In this document: positions 1 to 9,841 of the stretch, one piece after another
Layout of the letters: every line of letters starts with the position of its first letter
Numbering within the stretch: position 1 is the first letter of the stretch
Assembly: GCA_902635845.1 (NCBI GenBank)
Contig: CACPPK010000014.1
Location: forward strand, 1-35,140
Source of the DNA: an uncultured Pelagibacteraceae bacterium
GTDB lineage: Bacteria; Pseudomonadota; Alphaproteobacteria; Pelagibacterales; Pelagibacteraceae
Direction of reading: 5' to 3'
Length of the DNA: 35,140 bases
Position numbers and translations under genes: made by a program
Notes under the pieces: generated by a model
Told to the model about the DNA's origin: nothing
Seen by the model: only the letters and a program-made list of their open reading frames with translations
Database searches by the model: none

Positions 1-1
1 C

Positions 2-607
2 GGCAATCATGTTTGGGATCAAAAAGAAATAATGGAATTTATAGATAAAGAAGAAAGATTGTTAAGACCTAAAAATTTATTTGAACCTGCACCAGGAAAA
101 GGTTTTCAGATTTATAAAACAAAAAATGATATTAAAATTGGTGTTCTTAATTTGATGGGCAATGTTTTTATGAAAAAGTGTGAAGATGTTTTTGAAGTTT
201 CTCAAAAATTTTTAAAAGAAAATGAAATGAAAAAGGATTTTGATTTACTTGTAGTTGATTTCCATGGTGAAATTACTAGCGAAAAAAATGCTATAGGACA
301 TCTATTTGATGGAAAGGCAACTCTAGTGGTTGGAACTCATACTCATATTCCAACTAATGATGCCAGAATACTAAATAATGGTACTGGATATCAAACCGAT
401 GCAGGTATGTGTGGGGATTATGATTCAGTGATTGGAATGAATAAAGAAAATTCTTTAAATAGATTTTTAAAGAAGAATTCAGTGAAACACTTTCCTGCTA
501 CTGGAAATGCTACTTTGTGTGGTGTTATAGTAGATTGTGATATAAAAACAGGTTTAGCAATAGACATCAAAAGCTATGTATACGGAGATCAATTAAAAAA
601 TATTTGA
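2..607 (+). CDS. ymdB: YmdB-family metallophosphoesterase, 5' end outside window
   Basis: This is the C-terminal part of a YmdB/TIGR00282-type calcineurin-like phosphoesterase. Family members hydrolyse cyclic nucleotides such as 2',3'-cAMP, though the cellular role in alphaproteobacteria is poorly known. The reading frame is open from base 2 and begins G-N-H-V-W-D, the family's metal-binding GNHxWD motif. The ATG at 32 is therefore internal and not the start. Further family signatures are DFHGE, a GTHTHIPT metal-binding motif, and the conserved TGYQTDAGMCG stretch near the middle. The gene ends 5 nt before yebC, a frequent alphaproteobacterial neighbour, so the two are probably cotranscribed. 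The N-terminal metal ligands and the start codon lie left of the window. Confidence 0.9.
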   Translation, partial: GNHVWDQKEIMEFIDKEERLLRPKNLFEPAPGKGFQIYKTKNDIKIGVLNLMGNVFMKKCEDVFEVSQKFLKENEMKKDFDLLVVDFHGEITSEKNAIGHLFDGKATLVVGTHTHIPTNDARILNNGTGYQTDAGMCGDYDSVIGMNKENSLNRFLKKNSVKHFPATGNATLCGVIVDCDIKTGLAIDIKSYVYGDQLKNI

Positions 608-612
608 AGATC

Positions 613-1338
613 ATGGCAGGACATTCACATTGGGCAGGAATAAAACATAAAAAAGGTAAGGCTGATAAGCAAAGATCAAAGATATTTTCAAAATTATCTA
701 AAGAGATTACTGTTGCGGCAAAACTTGGTGACAAAGATCCAGCAATGAACCCTAGACTAAGATCTGCAGTACAAGCTGCTAGATCTGCAAATATGCCTAA
801 AGATAATATTGAAAGAGCAATAGATAAATCTTCTGCAGCTACAGGAGCAAATTTTGAAAATTTAAGATACGAAGGATTTGGACCTGAAAAGATTGCTGTT
901 ATAGTTGAAACTTTAACTGACAATAAAAATAGGACCGCATCAAATATCAGAACTATTTTTCAAAAAAGTGGTGGGAGCTTAGGAACTCAAGGTTCAGCAT
1001 CTCATAATTTTCAACAATTAGGTATAATCAAAATTGATAAAAAAGAGATATCTGATGAAAAAATTTTAGATTTGGCCATTGAGTCAGGGGCTGATGAATG
1101 TTTTTCTTATGAGGATTTTCATGAGGTTCGGTGTCAAATGAGCGAGATATATAATGTAAAAAAAAATCTTGAGAAAATTATTGTGAATTTTATTTCTACA
1201 GAAATTGAATGGGTCCCATTAAATAGTGTTGAACTAAATAAAGATAATAAAGATAGTGTTGTAGATTTTTTAGAAACTCTTGAGGAAGATGACGATGTTC
1301 AGAACGTTTATTCAAACGTTAATTTAGGTGGTATTTAA
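613..1338 (+). CDS. yebC: YebC/PmpR-family translation or transcription factor
   Basis: Cytoplasmic YebC/PmpR family protein, 241 residues, the normal family length. Members have been described as transcriptional regulators and, more recently, as factors that relieve ribosome stalling at difficult proline motifs; which applies here cannot be told from sequence. The start at 613 gives the hallmark N-terminus MAGHSHWAGIKHKKGK. A longer reading from a TTG at 604 adds only three residues and spoils that N-terminus, so I reject it. Other family signatures are NPRLRSAVQAAR, MPKDNIERAI, YEGFGP and TDNKNRTASNIR. The stop codon overlaps the next start as TAATG, which suggests translational coupling with the RuvC-like gene. 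Confidence 0.95.
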   Translation: MAGHSHWAGIKHKKGKADKQRSKIFSKLSKEITVAAKLGDKDPAMNPRLRSAVQAARSANMPKDNIERAIDKSSAATGANFENLRYEGFGPEKIAVIVETLTDNKNRTASNIRTIFQKSGGSLGTQGSASHNFQQLGIIKIDKKEISDEKILDLAIESGADECFSYEDFHEVRCQMSEIYNVKKNLEKIIVNFISTEIEWVPLNSVELNKDNKDSVVDFLETLEEDDDVQNVYSNVNLGGI

Positions 1339-1829
1339 TGATGATTATTGGAATTGATCCAGGTATTTCAGGTTCAATCTGTTTTTTTCAGGACGGTATA
1401 ATAAAAGATGTAATTGAAATGCCAACCATGACAGATGGTAAGAAGAATAAACGACAAGTAAATGGTGCTCAAATATTTAATGAAATTAGCGAAAGGATAA
1501 ACAAATTTGATAAAAAAAATATAAAGGTTGTAATTGAACAAGTTTCTGCAATGCCTGGCCAAGGGGTTACTAGTATGTTTAATTTTGGTCAATCTTTTGG
1601 TATTTTGAAGGGAATATGCAGTGCAATGCATTTACCTGTTTATTATGTTAGGCCTGCTAAGTGGAAAAAATATTTTAACCTTATTAATTCAGAAAAAGAT
1701 GCGAGCAGAACAAGAGCTATTGAAATTTTTCCTTATTTTTCATCACAATTGTCAAAAAAGAAAGATAATAACAAGGCAGATGCTATTCTAATAGCTAGTT
1801 TTTTCTACGAAACTTATCAGAAAGAATAA
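1338..1829 (+). CDS. RuvC-like Holliday-junction resolvase, phage-type variant
   Basis: RNase H-fold nuclease of the RuvC superfamily, 163 residues. It should cleave four-way DNA junctions. Visible acidic residues are Asp7 in GIDPG, Glu67 in VIEQVSAMPGQG, and Asp148 in the C-terminal NKADAILIA, with Asp143 nearby. The canonical E. coli RuvC C-terminal DxxD pair is not exact: the first position is Asn145. The EQVxAMPGQGVxSMFNFGxS block and the PAKWKK motif resemble RuvC-like proteins of phages and some alphaproteobacteria more than classical RuvC, which is why I give no symbol. It sits in the normal ruvC slot after yebC, but ruvA and ruvB do not follow. Translation could begin at 1338 or at the second ATG at 1341. 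Confidence 0.8.
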   Translation: MMIIGIDPGISGSICFFQDGIIKDVIEMPTMTDGKKNKRQVNGAQIFNEISERINKFDKKNIKVVIEQVSAMPGQGVTSMFNFGQSFGILKGICSAMHLPVYYVRPAKWKKYFNLINSEKDASRTRAIEIFPYFSSQLSKKKDNNKADAILIASFFYETYQKE

Positions 1830-1885
1830 TAATCAATTTAAATTAAAAGACAAAATCATGACACATTTACGTGTGATGAGTAAGC

Positions 1886-2560
1886 ATGGAAGCAGATATT
1901 GCGGCAAAAGCAGTTGAATTAGGAACAAATACTGATTTTTCACTATTCAGTTTATTTTTCAGAGCAGACATAATTGTTAAATCTGTAATGATTATATTAA
2001 TATTGTGCTCGGTATATTCTTGGGCTGTAATTATTGAAAAGTTTCGTTTATTTAAAAAAATAACTAAATCTTCAGAAGAATTTGAAGAAAAATTTTGGAA
2101 TTCTAAATCAGCTGAGACTTTTTACAATAGTTTACCTAGTAAACTAGAGGATCCAATGTCACTTGTGTTTCAAGATGCAATGGAAGGATTGCTTAAAAAA
2201 AAATCAAGAACTAACATTAGTGAAAGAATGAGTGCATCTCTAGAATCTGGAATTGAAAAACAAATGACAAAAATTGAAAAAGGTTTTACTTTTTTGGCAA
2301 CAGTGGGTTCGACAGCACCATTTATTGGACTGTTTGGAACTGTTTGGGGAATTATGAATTCTTTTCAATCTATCGCTATTTCAAGAAACACAAGTCTCGC
2401 GATAGTTGCGCCGGGAATAGCTGAAGCTTTATTTGCAACTGCACTTGGTCTATTGGCCGCAATACCAGCAGTAGTGGCATACAATAAATTTAATAATGAT
2501 GCCAAAAAATATTCAGAAAAATTAGAAAATTTTTCAAAAAGATTTTTAACAATCATTTAA
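1886..2560 (+). CDS. tolQ: Tol-Pal system proton channel subunit TolQ
   Basis: Inner-membrane TolQ/ExbB/MotA-family protein, 224 residues. With TolR it forms the proton-driven motor that energises TolA during outer-membrane constriction. Three membrane segments are visible at about residues 28-50, 132-154 and 174-198, separated by the large cytoplasmic loop typical of TolQ. The conserved pore region reads ATVGSTAPFIGLFGTVWGIMNSF in two adjoining stretches, followed by APGIAEALFATALGLLAAIPAVVAYN in the third helix. The start ATG follows a 56-bp spacer, the only real gap between the ruvC-like gene and tolA, so a promoter for the tol genes may lie there. tolR begins at the base after the stop codon. 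ybgC, often just upstream of tolQ, is missing. Confidence 0.95.
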   Translation: MEADIAAKAVELGTNTDFSLFSLFFRADIIVKSVMIILILCSVYSWAVIIEKFRLFKKITKSSEEFEEKFWNSKSAETFYNSLPSKLEDPMSLVFQDAMEGLLKKKSRTNISERMSASLESGIEKQMTKIEKGFTFLATVGSTAPFIGLFGTVWGIMNSFQSIAISRNTSLAIVAPGIAEALFATALGLLAAIPAVVAYNKFNNDAKKYSEKLENFSKRFLTII

Positions 2561-2977
2561 ATGGCATTTAAATTAAATCGTTCTTCAAAAGAACCAATGA
2601 GTGAAATAAATGTTACTCCTTTTGTGGATGTAATGCTTGTGTTGTTAATAATTTTTATGGTTACAGCACCTTTATTAACTGTTGGCGTTCAAGTGGATTT
2701 ACCAGAAAGTTCAGCAGACTCTTTGCCAGAAGAGACAGAACCTTTAACACTTTCAATTAATGCAAAAGGTGAAATTTTTATTCAAGAAGCAAAAGTTGAA
2801 TACGATAATATTATTGCAAAGGTTTTAGCGGTTTCAAAAAATAGAACTGATACCAGAATTTATGTTAGAGGTGATAAAACTATAAATTATGGAAGAGTTT
2901 TAGAAATAATGGGATTACTGTCAGGATCTGGTTTTACTAAAGTAGCATTGATTTCAGAACCATATAAACAAAGGTAA
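2561..2977 (+). CDS. tolR: Tol-Pal system motor subunit TolR
   Basis: TolR/ExbD-family inner-membrane protein of 138 residues, normal length. The N-terminus carries the family motif SEINVTPFVDVMLVLLIIFMV (positions about 14-34) with the proton-carrying Asp23 in its single membrane helix (about 22-42). A periplasmic domain follows, ending in the typical YGRVLEIMGLLSGSGFTKVALISEP block. It works with TolQ to convert proton flow into movement of TolA. The start codon immediately follows the tolQ stop with no spacer, and tolA begins 5 nt downstream, so the three are surely one transcript. Confidence 0.95.
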   Translation: MAFKLNRSSKEPMSEINVTPFVDVMLVLLIIFMVTAPLLTVGVQVDLPESSADSLPEETEPLTLSINAKGEIFIQEAKVEYDNIIAKVLAVSKNRTDTRIYVRGDKTINYGRVLEIMGLLSGSGFTKVALISEPYKQR

Positions 2978-2982
2978 TTAAA

Positions 2983-3846
2983 GTGAATAGAAGTTTAATT
3001 ATTTCTTCTGCTTTACATGCTTTGTTAATTTTCATTACAGCTATGAGCTTACCTTTTTTGGCAAAGAAACCACTTGATATTCCACCAATAGTATCAGTTG
3101 AGTTAATTCAAATAGCAGAAAAAACCAATATTCCATTTGCACCTAAGGCTAAAAAAATAATTGAGAAAGTAAAAGAGAAAGAAAAAAAACTTGTTTCAGA
3201 ACAAGCTCCACCAAAAAAAGTAGAAAAAACGAAAACAAAAACTGTTCTGGCTCCTGATCAAAATAATAAAAAAATAGAGAATGAAACACCTGAGGCAATT
3301 CCACTTCCAGATAAAACTTTAAAAAAGGTTGAAACAAAAGAGGAAAAAAAACAAAATCCTGAAAAAGTAGATGATGAAGTTAAACAAGTATCAGAATTTG
3401 AAAAAAAAGATTTGTTTGATCCAAATAATATTGCTGCTTTAATTGATAAATCAAAAGAAGAGAGTGCAGAAGTTTTAAAAACAAATGATGACATTACTCA
3501 AGATCAAGAAAGAAATGTAGAAAACACAGGTCTTACGCTAAGCGAAGAGGATGCTCTTAAGGCACAAATATTTGGGTGCTGGAGTATTCCATTAGGATTA
3601 CCATACAATGAAAATTTATTGGTAAGAATAAAGTTAAAATTAAAACCTGATGGAACAGTATCAAAAACAGAAATTTTGGACCATGCAAGAATGAATAAAC
3701 CAGGCCAAGGATTTTACAAGGTTTTAGCAGAAAGTGCTTTGAGAGCTGTCAAGTTATGTCAACCATTAAGAGTTCCAACAACTGGATATGAAAGATGGAA
3801 AGAATTACAATTAAATTTTGATGCAAGAGAGATGTTAGAAGGGTAG
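2983..3846 (+). CDS. tolA: Tol-Pal system protein TolA (GTG start)
   Basis: TolA spans the periplasm, linking the TolQR motor to TolB and Pal. The 287 residues show the expected plan. One N-terminal membrane helix (about 5-23) is followed by a long Lys/Glu-rich charged segment (about 55-170), and then a compact TolA/TonB-like C-terminal domain from about 190 (ALKAQIFGCWSIPLG to the end). The two cysteines in that domain (CW and KLCQPL) fit the disulphide seen in TolA C-domains. Translation starts at GTG 2983, 5 nt after tolR, which gives the N-terminus MNRSLIISSALHALLIF. The charged linker is low-complexity and will not be conserved, so the gene is best recognised by its position and C-terminus. 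Confidence 0.9.
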   Translation: MNRSLIISSALHALLIFITAMSLPFLAKKPLDIPPIVSVELIQIAEKTNIPFAPKAKKIIEKVKEKEKKLVSEQAPPKKVEKTKTKTVLAPDQNNKKIENETPEAIPLPDKTLKKVETKEEKKQNPEKVDDEVKQVSEFEKKDLFDPNNIAALIDKSKEESAEVLKTNDDITQDQERNVENTGLTLSEEDALKAQIFGCWSIPLGLPYNENLLVRIKLKLKPDGTVSKTEILDHARMNKPGQGFYKVLAESALRAVKLCQPLRVPTTGYERWKELQLNFDAREMLEG

Positions 3847-3855
3847 TATATTTAA

Positions 3856-5196
3856 ATGACAAAAAAAATTTTAGTTTTATTATTTATATTAATACCTATC
3901 AATTCAAATGCTTTAATAGAAGTTGATATAACTCGGGGAAATTTAAATCCACTTCCATTAGCAGTTTCACCCTTATCAATTGATGAAGAGTCTAGAAAAG
4001 GTTTTGAAAAAATACTAAAAAAAGAAAATATTGGTTCTGAAATATCAAATATTGTTGAGAACAATTTGAGGACCTCAGGATTGTTTAACCCTCTTGATAA
4101 AAAGGCTTTTTTACAAGCTCCTGATATTGCAAATTTAAAACCAAGATTTGAAGATTGGAATTTAATAAAAGCTCAAGCACTTATAACTGGGAAAGTAAAT
4201 TATGTTGACGATAAATTAAGAGTTGAGTTTAGATTATGGGACGTTTTAGCTGCTAAAGAAATGATGGCTTTAGCTTTTACCACAGTACCTAATAATTGGA
4301 GAAGAGTAGGGCATATTATTTCTGATAAAGTTTACGAAAGGCTGACAGGAGAAAAAGGTTATTTTGATACAAGAATAATTTATGTCTCAGAAGAAGGACC
4401 AAAAACACAAAGAGTAAAAAAATTAGCAATCATGGATCAAGACGGAGCTAATAATAAATTTTTGACATTAGGGAATGAGTTAGTTTTAACACCTCGATTT
4501 AATCCTGCAAGCCAAATGGTAACTTATTTGTCTTACTTTAAAAATATGCCAAGGGTTTATCTATTAGATATAGAAACTGGAACACAAGAAGTGGTTGGGG
4601 ATTTTCCTGGAATGACATTTGCACCACGTTTTTCACCTGATGGTAAAAAAATAATTATGAGTTTTGCTAAAGACGGAAAGTCAGATATTTACACCATGGA
4701 TTTAGAAAACAGAATTGTTGAAAAAATTACTAATCATCCATCAATTGACACTTCCCCATCTTATTCTCCTGATGGAAAGTATATTACATTTAATTCTGAT
4801 AGAAGTGGTTATCAGCAAATTTATGTAATGAAGAATGATGGAAGTGATGTAAAAAGAATTTCTTTTGGTAACGGTTTGTATGGAACACCTGTATGGTCTC
4901 CAAGAGGAGATTTAATTGCATTTACAAAATTACATAAAGGTAAATTTTATATAGGTGTCATGAGAACTGATGGTAGTGGTGAAAGGTTGTTAACAGAAAA
5001 TTATTATCAAGAGGCGCCATCTTGGTCTCCAAATGGAAGAGTATTAATATTTTATAGAGAGACAAAAACTAACTCTAAAGGAGAAGGTTTTTCAGCAAAA
5101 TTGTGGTCTATAGATTTAACAGGTTATAATGAGAGGCTAATAAAGACACCAACAGATGCTTCAGACCCATCATGGTCATCTTTATTAAGTAATTAA
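3856..5196 (+). CDS. tolB: Tol-Pal system periplasmic beta-propeller protein TolB
   Basis: Periplasmic TolB, 446 residues, full length. A Sec signal peptide (about 1-19, [19 protein letters not shown]) is followed by the TolB N-terminal domain and then a six-bladed propeller. The blades show the repeated TolB/WD40-like motif: [24 protein letters not shown] and WSPNGRVL, each followed by a YxxD or similar strand. It interacts with Pal and TolA during cell division and outer-membrane maintenance. It begins 9 nt after tolA. The 97-bp spacer to pal is longer than most in this operon and may hold a separate pal promoter, although I could not assign clear -35 and -10 boxes. Confidence 0.95.
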   Translation: MTKKILVLLFILIPINSNALIEVDITRGNLNPLPLAVSPLSIDEESRKGFEKILKKENIGSEISNIVENNLRTSGLFNPLDKKAFLQAPDIANLKPRFEDWNLIKAQALITGKVNYVDDKLRVEFRLWDVLAAKEMMALAFTTVPNNWRRVGHIISDKVYERLTGEKGYFDTRIIYVSEEGPKTQRVKKLAIMDQDGANNKFLTLGNELVLTPRFNPASQMVTYLSYFKNMPRVYLLDIETGTQEVVGDFPGMTFAPRFSPDGKKIIMSFAKDGKSDIYTMDLENRIVEKITNHPSIDTSPSYSPDGKYITFNSDRSGYQQIYVMKNDGSDVKRISFGNGLYGTPVWSPRGDLIAFTKLHKGKFYIGVMRTDGSGERLLTENYYQEAPSWSPNGRVLIFYRETKTNSKGEGFSAKLWSIDLTGYNERLIKTPTDASDPSWSSLLSN

Positions 5197-5280
5197 AGAT
5201 TAATTTTTTTAAATTTCTTGATTTTTAGACTTGAAACCTTTACTTAGTTGTGAAAAAGTTAAGAAATTGAAATTAGCAGC

Positions 5281-5286
5281 AAGGAG
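5281..5286 (+). promoter_or_regulatory. Strong Shine-Dalgarno site deciding the pal start
   Basis: AAGGAG lies 7 nt upstream of the ATG at 5294. It is one of the few textbook Shine-Dalgarno sequences I noticed in this window, where most genes start at overlaps or after weak A-rich leaders. It settles the pal start at 5294 rather than the upstream TTG at 5231, and it fits Pal being an abundant lipoprotein. Confidence 0.8.
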
Positions 5287-5293
5287 CAATTTA

Positions 5294-5785
5294 ATGAGAT
5301 TAAACAAAATTTTTAAAAACACACTTTTAGTATTAGCAGCTTGCCTAGTGCTATCTGCATGTGCAACTAAAAAAGAAGTAGCAACAGACATTCAAGGTCA
5401 AATGCAAGGTGATGTTTACACAGGAACAGACACAGTTGAATATTTAGCTGATGGTGTTCCAGACAGAGTTTTCTTTGCAACAAATGAGTCGATATTAACA
5501 ACTGCATCAAGAGAAACTTTAAGAGCTCAAGCAGCTTGGTTAAGAAAGAATCCAAACATAAATGTAGTTCTTGAAGGTCATGCTGACGAAAGAGGAACAA
5601 GAGAATATAACTTGGCTCTTGGTGAAAGAAGAGCAAATGCAGCTAAAGATTATTTAATGACTTACGGAATATCTTCTGACAGAATTACGGTATTGAGTTA
5701 TGGTAAGGAGAGACCAGTTGACTCTGGTTCAAACCCATTAGCTTGGTCAAAAAACAGAAGATCAGTAACTGTTAAAGCAAATTAA
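5294..5785 (+). CDS. pal: Peptidoglycan-associated outer-membrane lipoprotein Pal
   Basis: Outer-membrane lipoprotein of 163 residues that binds peptidoglycan and TolB. The signal peptide ends in a clear lipobox, LSAC, with Cys23 as the lipidation site. The OmpA-like peptidoglycan-binding domain fills the C-terminal half, from about residue 58 (RVFFATNES). It contains VVLEGHADERGTREYNLALG and ERRANAAKDYL, the diaminopimelate-binding signature with its Asp and Arg. I use ATG 5294 rather than the 21-residue upstream extension from TTG 5231, because it has a perfect Shine-Dalgarno and gives a proper lipoprotein signal. A strong terminator follows 13 nt after the stop, so pal closes the first tol-pal transcription unit. 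Confidence 0.95.
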   Translation: MRLNKIFKNTLLVLAACLVLSACATKKEVATDIQGQMQGDVYTGTDTVEYLADGVPDRVFFATNESILTTASRETLRAQAAWLRKNPNINVVLEGHADERGTREYNLALGERRANAAKDYLMTYGISSDRITVLSYGKERPVDSGSNPLAWSKNRRSVTVKAN

Positions 5786-5798
5786 TTATTTAAAATTT

Positions 5799-5838
5799 AA
5801 GACCCTAAAACCTTTTTTGGATTTAGGGTCTTTTTTTT
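5799..5838 (+). terminator. Rho-independent terminator after pal
   Basis: An 11-bp perfect stem (AAGACCCTAAA, 5799-5809, with TTTAGGGTCTT, 5822-5832) closes a 12-nt loop and runs directly into eight T residues (5831-5838). It lies between pal and cpoB. It is the only classical intrinsic terminator I could find in the window, so it probably separates the tolQRAB-pal unit from cpoB-tilS or attenuates reading into them. Confidence 0.92.
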
Positions 5839-5868
5839 GCCATTTTTATAATCATATATCTAATTTAA

Positions 5869-6876
5869 ATGATACTCATATTTAAATTAGTAATTTTAAA
5901 ATTATTTTTAATCTTAAATTTAGTTTTTATTAATATTTCTTTTGCAGATAACCATAATATTTATGAAACATTAGAAATAATAAAAAATGATCTTAAAACT
6001 CTTGAAAGAGCAGTTTATTCTGGATCTATAGAATTGAAAGCTAACACTAATGATAGTTCAGTTTCAGATTTGGATCAAAATTCAGAAGATGTTTTAACTA
6101 GACATTTATTAAAGTTATCTGAGGTTGAGGATCAGTTTAGAGAACTCACTAATAAATTTGAAGAAATAAATTTTAAGCTGGATAAATTATCTACCCGTGT
6201 TTCAAAAATTCAAGCAGATAACCAAATAAGATTTCAAGACATAGAAAATAATATTAGTTCTGGAAATGTTGGTAATACAGAAAACCAATTAAGTTCAAAG
6301 CCAAAATTAGATGAGAAAAAAGTTTTACCTGGTAGTTCACAGCCCCAAGATTTAGGAACAATTTCATATAAAGATACAGAGACAAACGAAACTTCACAAC
6401 AAATTCAATCTGTTGATACTACAGCCTCAATTGTAACAGAAACTTTTCAATCTGAAGAAAAAATACTTCCTCAAGATTTAAATCCAGTGGAGCAATATGA
6501 ATTTGCAACGAGTTTTTTAAAAGTTGGAGACTACAGTACAGCAGAAAGAGCTTTTAGAGAATTTGTTATATCAAACTCTGATCATGAGTTAGCGGGTAGT
6601 GCACAATACTGGTATGCAGAAACATTCAGAATTAGACAATTATATACTGATGCAGCCTCTGCTTATTTAGAAGGTTACCAAAAATATCCTAAAGGAAAAA
6701 AAGCTCCAATTAATCTATTAAAACTTGGAGTATCAATGGTTCAAATTGGTGAAAAAGACCAAGGATGTAAAATGATAAATGGTGTAGAATTACAATATCC
6801 TAATGCAAATCAGTCTGTAATACAAAAAGCAAAATATGAGTCCAAAAAATTTGAATGTATCAAACAAGACTCATAA
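5869..6876 (+). CDS. cpoB: Tol-Pal cell-division coordinator CpoB (YbgF)
   Basis: Periplasmic CpoB/YbgF, 335 residues, placed as usual after pal. It links Tol-Pal action to septal peptidoglycan synthesis. A hydrophobic signal segment (about 1-26, ending SFA) precedes a predicted coiled coil (about 75-130, LSEVEDQFRELTNKFEEINFKLDKLSTRVSKIQ). Next is a Ser/Thr/Gln-rich linker, and then TPR repeats from about residue 207 (EQYEFATSFLKVGDYSTAERAFREFV, then AQYWYAETFRIRQLYTDAASAYLEGYQKYP). The linker is longer than in E. coli. It starts 30 bp after the terminator, and its last 41 nt overlap tilS in another frame. The alternative is a generic TPR protein, but the context argues for CpoB. Confidence 0.88.
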   Translation: MILIFKLVILKLFLILNLVFINISFADNHNIYETLEIIKNDLKTLERAVYSGSIELKANTNDSSVSDLDQNSEDVLTRHLLKLSEVEDQFRELTNKFEEINFKLDKLSTRVSKIQADNQIRFQDIENNISSGNVGNTENQLSSKPKLDEKKVLPGSSQPQDLGTISYKDTETNETSQQIQSVDTTASIVTETFQSEEKILPQDLNPVEQYEFATSFLKVGDYSTAERAFREFVISNSDHELAGSAQYWYAETFRIRQLYTDAASAYLEGYQKYPKGKKAPINLLKLGVSMVQIGEKDQGCKMINGVELQYPNANQSVIQKAKYESKKFECIKQDS

Positions 6877-7864
6877 GTTTTTATTAAATCAATTAAAAGA
6901 TAAACAAACTTCTAAAATTTATAAAAAATTTGAAAAAAATCTTGAATTAAACGAGAATTTTATAGTTGCGGTCTCTGGTGGACCAGACAGTTTAGCTTTA
7001 TGTTTTTTATCAAAAATTTATTCGATAAAAAAACATCTAAAAGTAAAATATTTTCATGTTGATCATAAACTTAGAAATAATTCAACAAAAGAGGCAAAAT
7101 TTGTAAAATTGCTTCTAAAAAAATTGTCTACTAATCTTGAGATCTTAACCTGGGTTGGAAAAAAACCAAAAAACAACATCCAATCTATAGCAAGAGATAA
7201 AAGATATGCACTGATGATAAACAAGGCAAAAAAATTAAAAATAAATAATATTTTATTAGGTCATCATAGGGATGATTTAATAGAGAATTTTTTTATTAGA
7301 ATTTTAAGAGGCAGTGGTTTAAATGGTATGGTGTCATTTGATCAAAGAACCAACCTACAAAATATTAATTTGATCAGACCTATGTTAAAATTCTCTAAAA
7401 AAAATTTAGAACATATTACCAAAAAAGTTTTTAAAAATTATGTTGAAGATCCGTCGAATAAAAATGATGAATTTAAAAGAGTAAAAATTAGAAATTTTAT
7501 AAAAAACTTAGAATTAGAGGGATTGGATAATGATAAATTTAATCTAACGATTAAAAATTTAAAATTTGCCAACGAGTCAATTAAATACTTTGTAGAAAAA
7601 AATTTAAAAGACAATTCAACAATTTTAAATATTAACAAGTTTGTTATTTTGAATAAAAACTTTTTTCTACAACCAGAAGAAGTAGTTTTTAGGTCTTTAA
7701 CAGAAGTGTTAAAAGCTGTTGGTAAAAAATACTACCCAGTACGAGGAAAAAAAATTGATAACTTAATTTATCGAATTAAAAATGATAACTCATTCATGGC
7801 CACTTTAGGAAACTGTCTAATAAAGAAGGTAAATAACTCAGTTATAGTATCAAAAGAGCGTTAA
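6836..7864 (+). CDS. tilS: tRNA(Ile) lysidine synthetase TilS
   Basis: ATP-dependent enzyme that converts the wobble cytidine of tRNA-Ile(CAU) to lysidine so that it reads AUA. That is an essential step, and AUA is a common codon in so AT-rich a genome. The N-type PP-loop motif SGGPDS is at residues 47-52. YFHVDHKLR, the RDKRY segment and GHHRDDLIENFFIRILRGSG (the latter two about 122-150) are the standard TilS blocks. With 342 residues it is complete but carries a rather short C-terminal tRNA-binding region. The start at ATG 6836 overlaps cpoB by 41 nt. A TTG at 6848 is an alternative, but there is no later start that keeps the PP-loop domain intact with margin. Confidence 0.93.
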   Translation: MSPKNLNVSNKTHKFLLNQLKDKQTSKIYKKFEKNLELNENFIVAVSGGPDSLALCFLSKIYSIKKHLKVKYFHVDHKLRNNSTKEAKFVKLLLKKLSTNLEILTWVGKKPKNNIQSIARDKRYALMINKAKKLKINNILLGHHRDDLIENFFIRILRGSGLNGMVSFDQRTNLQNINLIRPMLKFSKKNLEHITKKVFKNYVEDPSNKNDEFKRVKIRNFIKNLELEGLDNDKFNLTIKNLKFANESIKYFVEKNLKDNSTILNINKFVILNKNFFLQPEEVVFRSLTEVLKAVGKKYYPVRGKKIDNLIYRIKNDNSFMATLGNCLIKKVNNSVIVSKER

Positions 7865-7892
7865 AGTTGATGAAATAACTGATATTTTGTCA

Positions 7893-7920
7893 CTTGTTAA
7901 TTTAATAATAATTCTTATTT
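7893..7920 (+). promoter_or_regulatory. Possible alphaproteobacterial sigma-32 promoter of ftsH
   Basis: CTTG (7893-7896), a 17-nt spacer and CTTATTT (7914-7920) match the published alphaproteobacterial heat-shock promoter pattern CTTG-N17/18-CYTATNT. If the TAT is taken as -12 to -10, transcription would start at or next to the ftsH ATG (7928), giving a leaderless message. The match was found by eye in AT-rich sequence and is unproven. Confidence 0.4.
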
Positions 7921-7927
7921 TAAACCT

Positions 7928-9835
<1,908 letters not shown>

Positions 9836-9841
9836 TAAATA

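Noticed and set aside
1860..1876. Small inverted repeat (ACAC-ATTTAC-GTGT) before tolQ
   Set aside because: The stem is only four or five pairs with no T-run or clear operator symmetry, too weak to call a site in AT-rich sequence.
3149..3494. Low-complexity Lys/Glu-rich segment of tolA as a possible repeat or foreign insertion
   Set aside because: Charged low-complexity linkers are normal in TolA and there is no repeated unit.
5231..5293. TTG-started extension of pal
   Set aside because: It would bury the lipoprotein signal peptide behind 21 extra residues, whereas ATG 5294 has a perfect Shine-Dalgarno and a proper lipobox at Cys23.
7865..7927. Sigma-70 promoter before ftsH (TTGTCA with TAATTC)
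   Set aside because: The -10 candidate matches only the first two consensus bases; the sigma-32 type reading is better.
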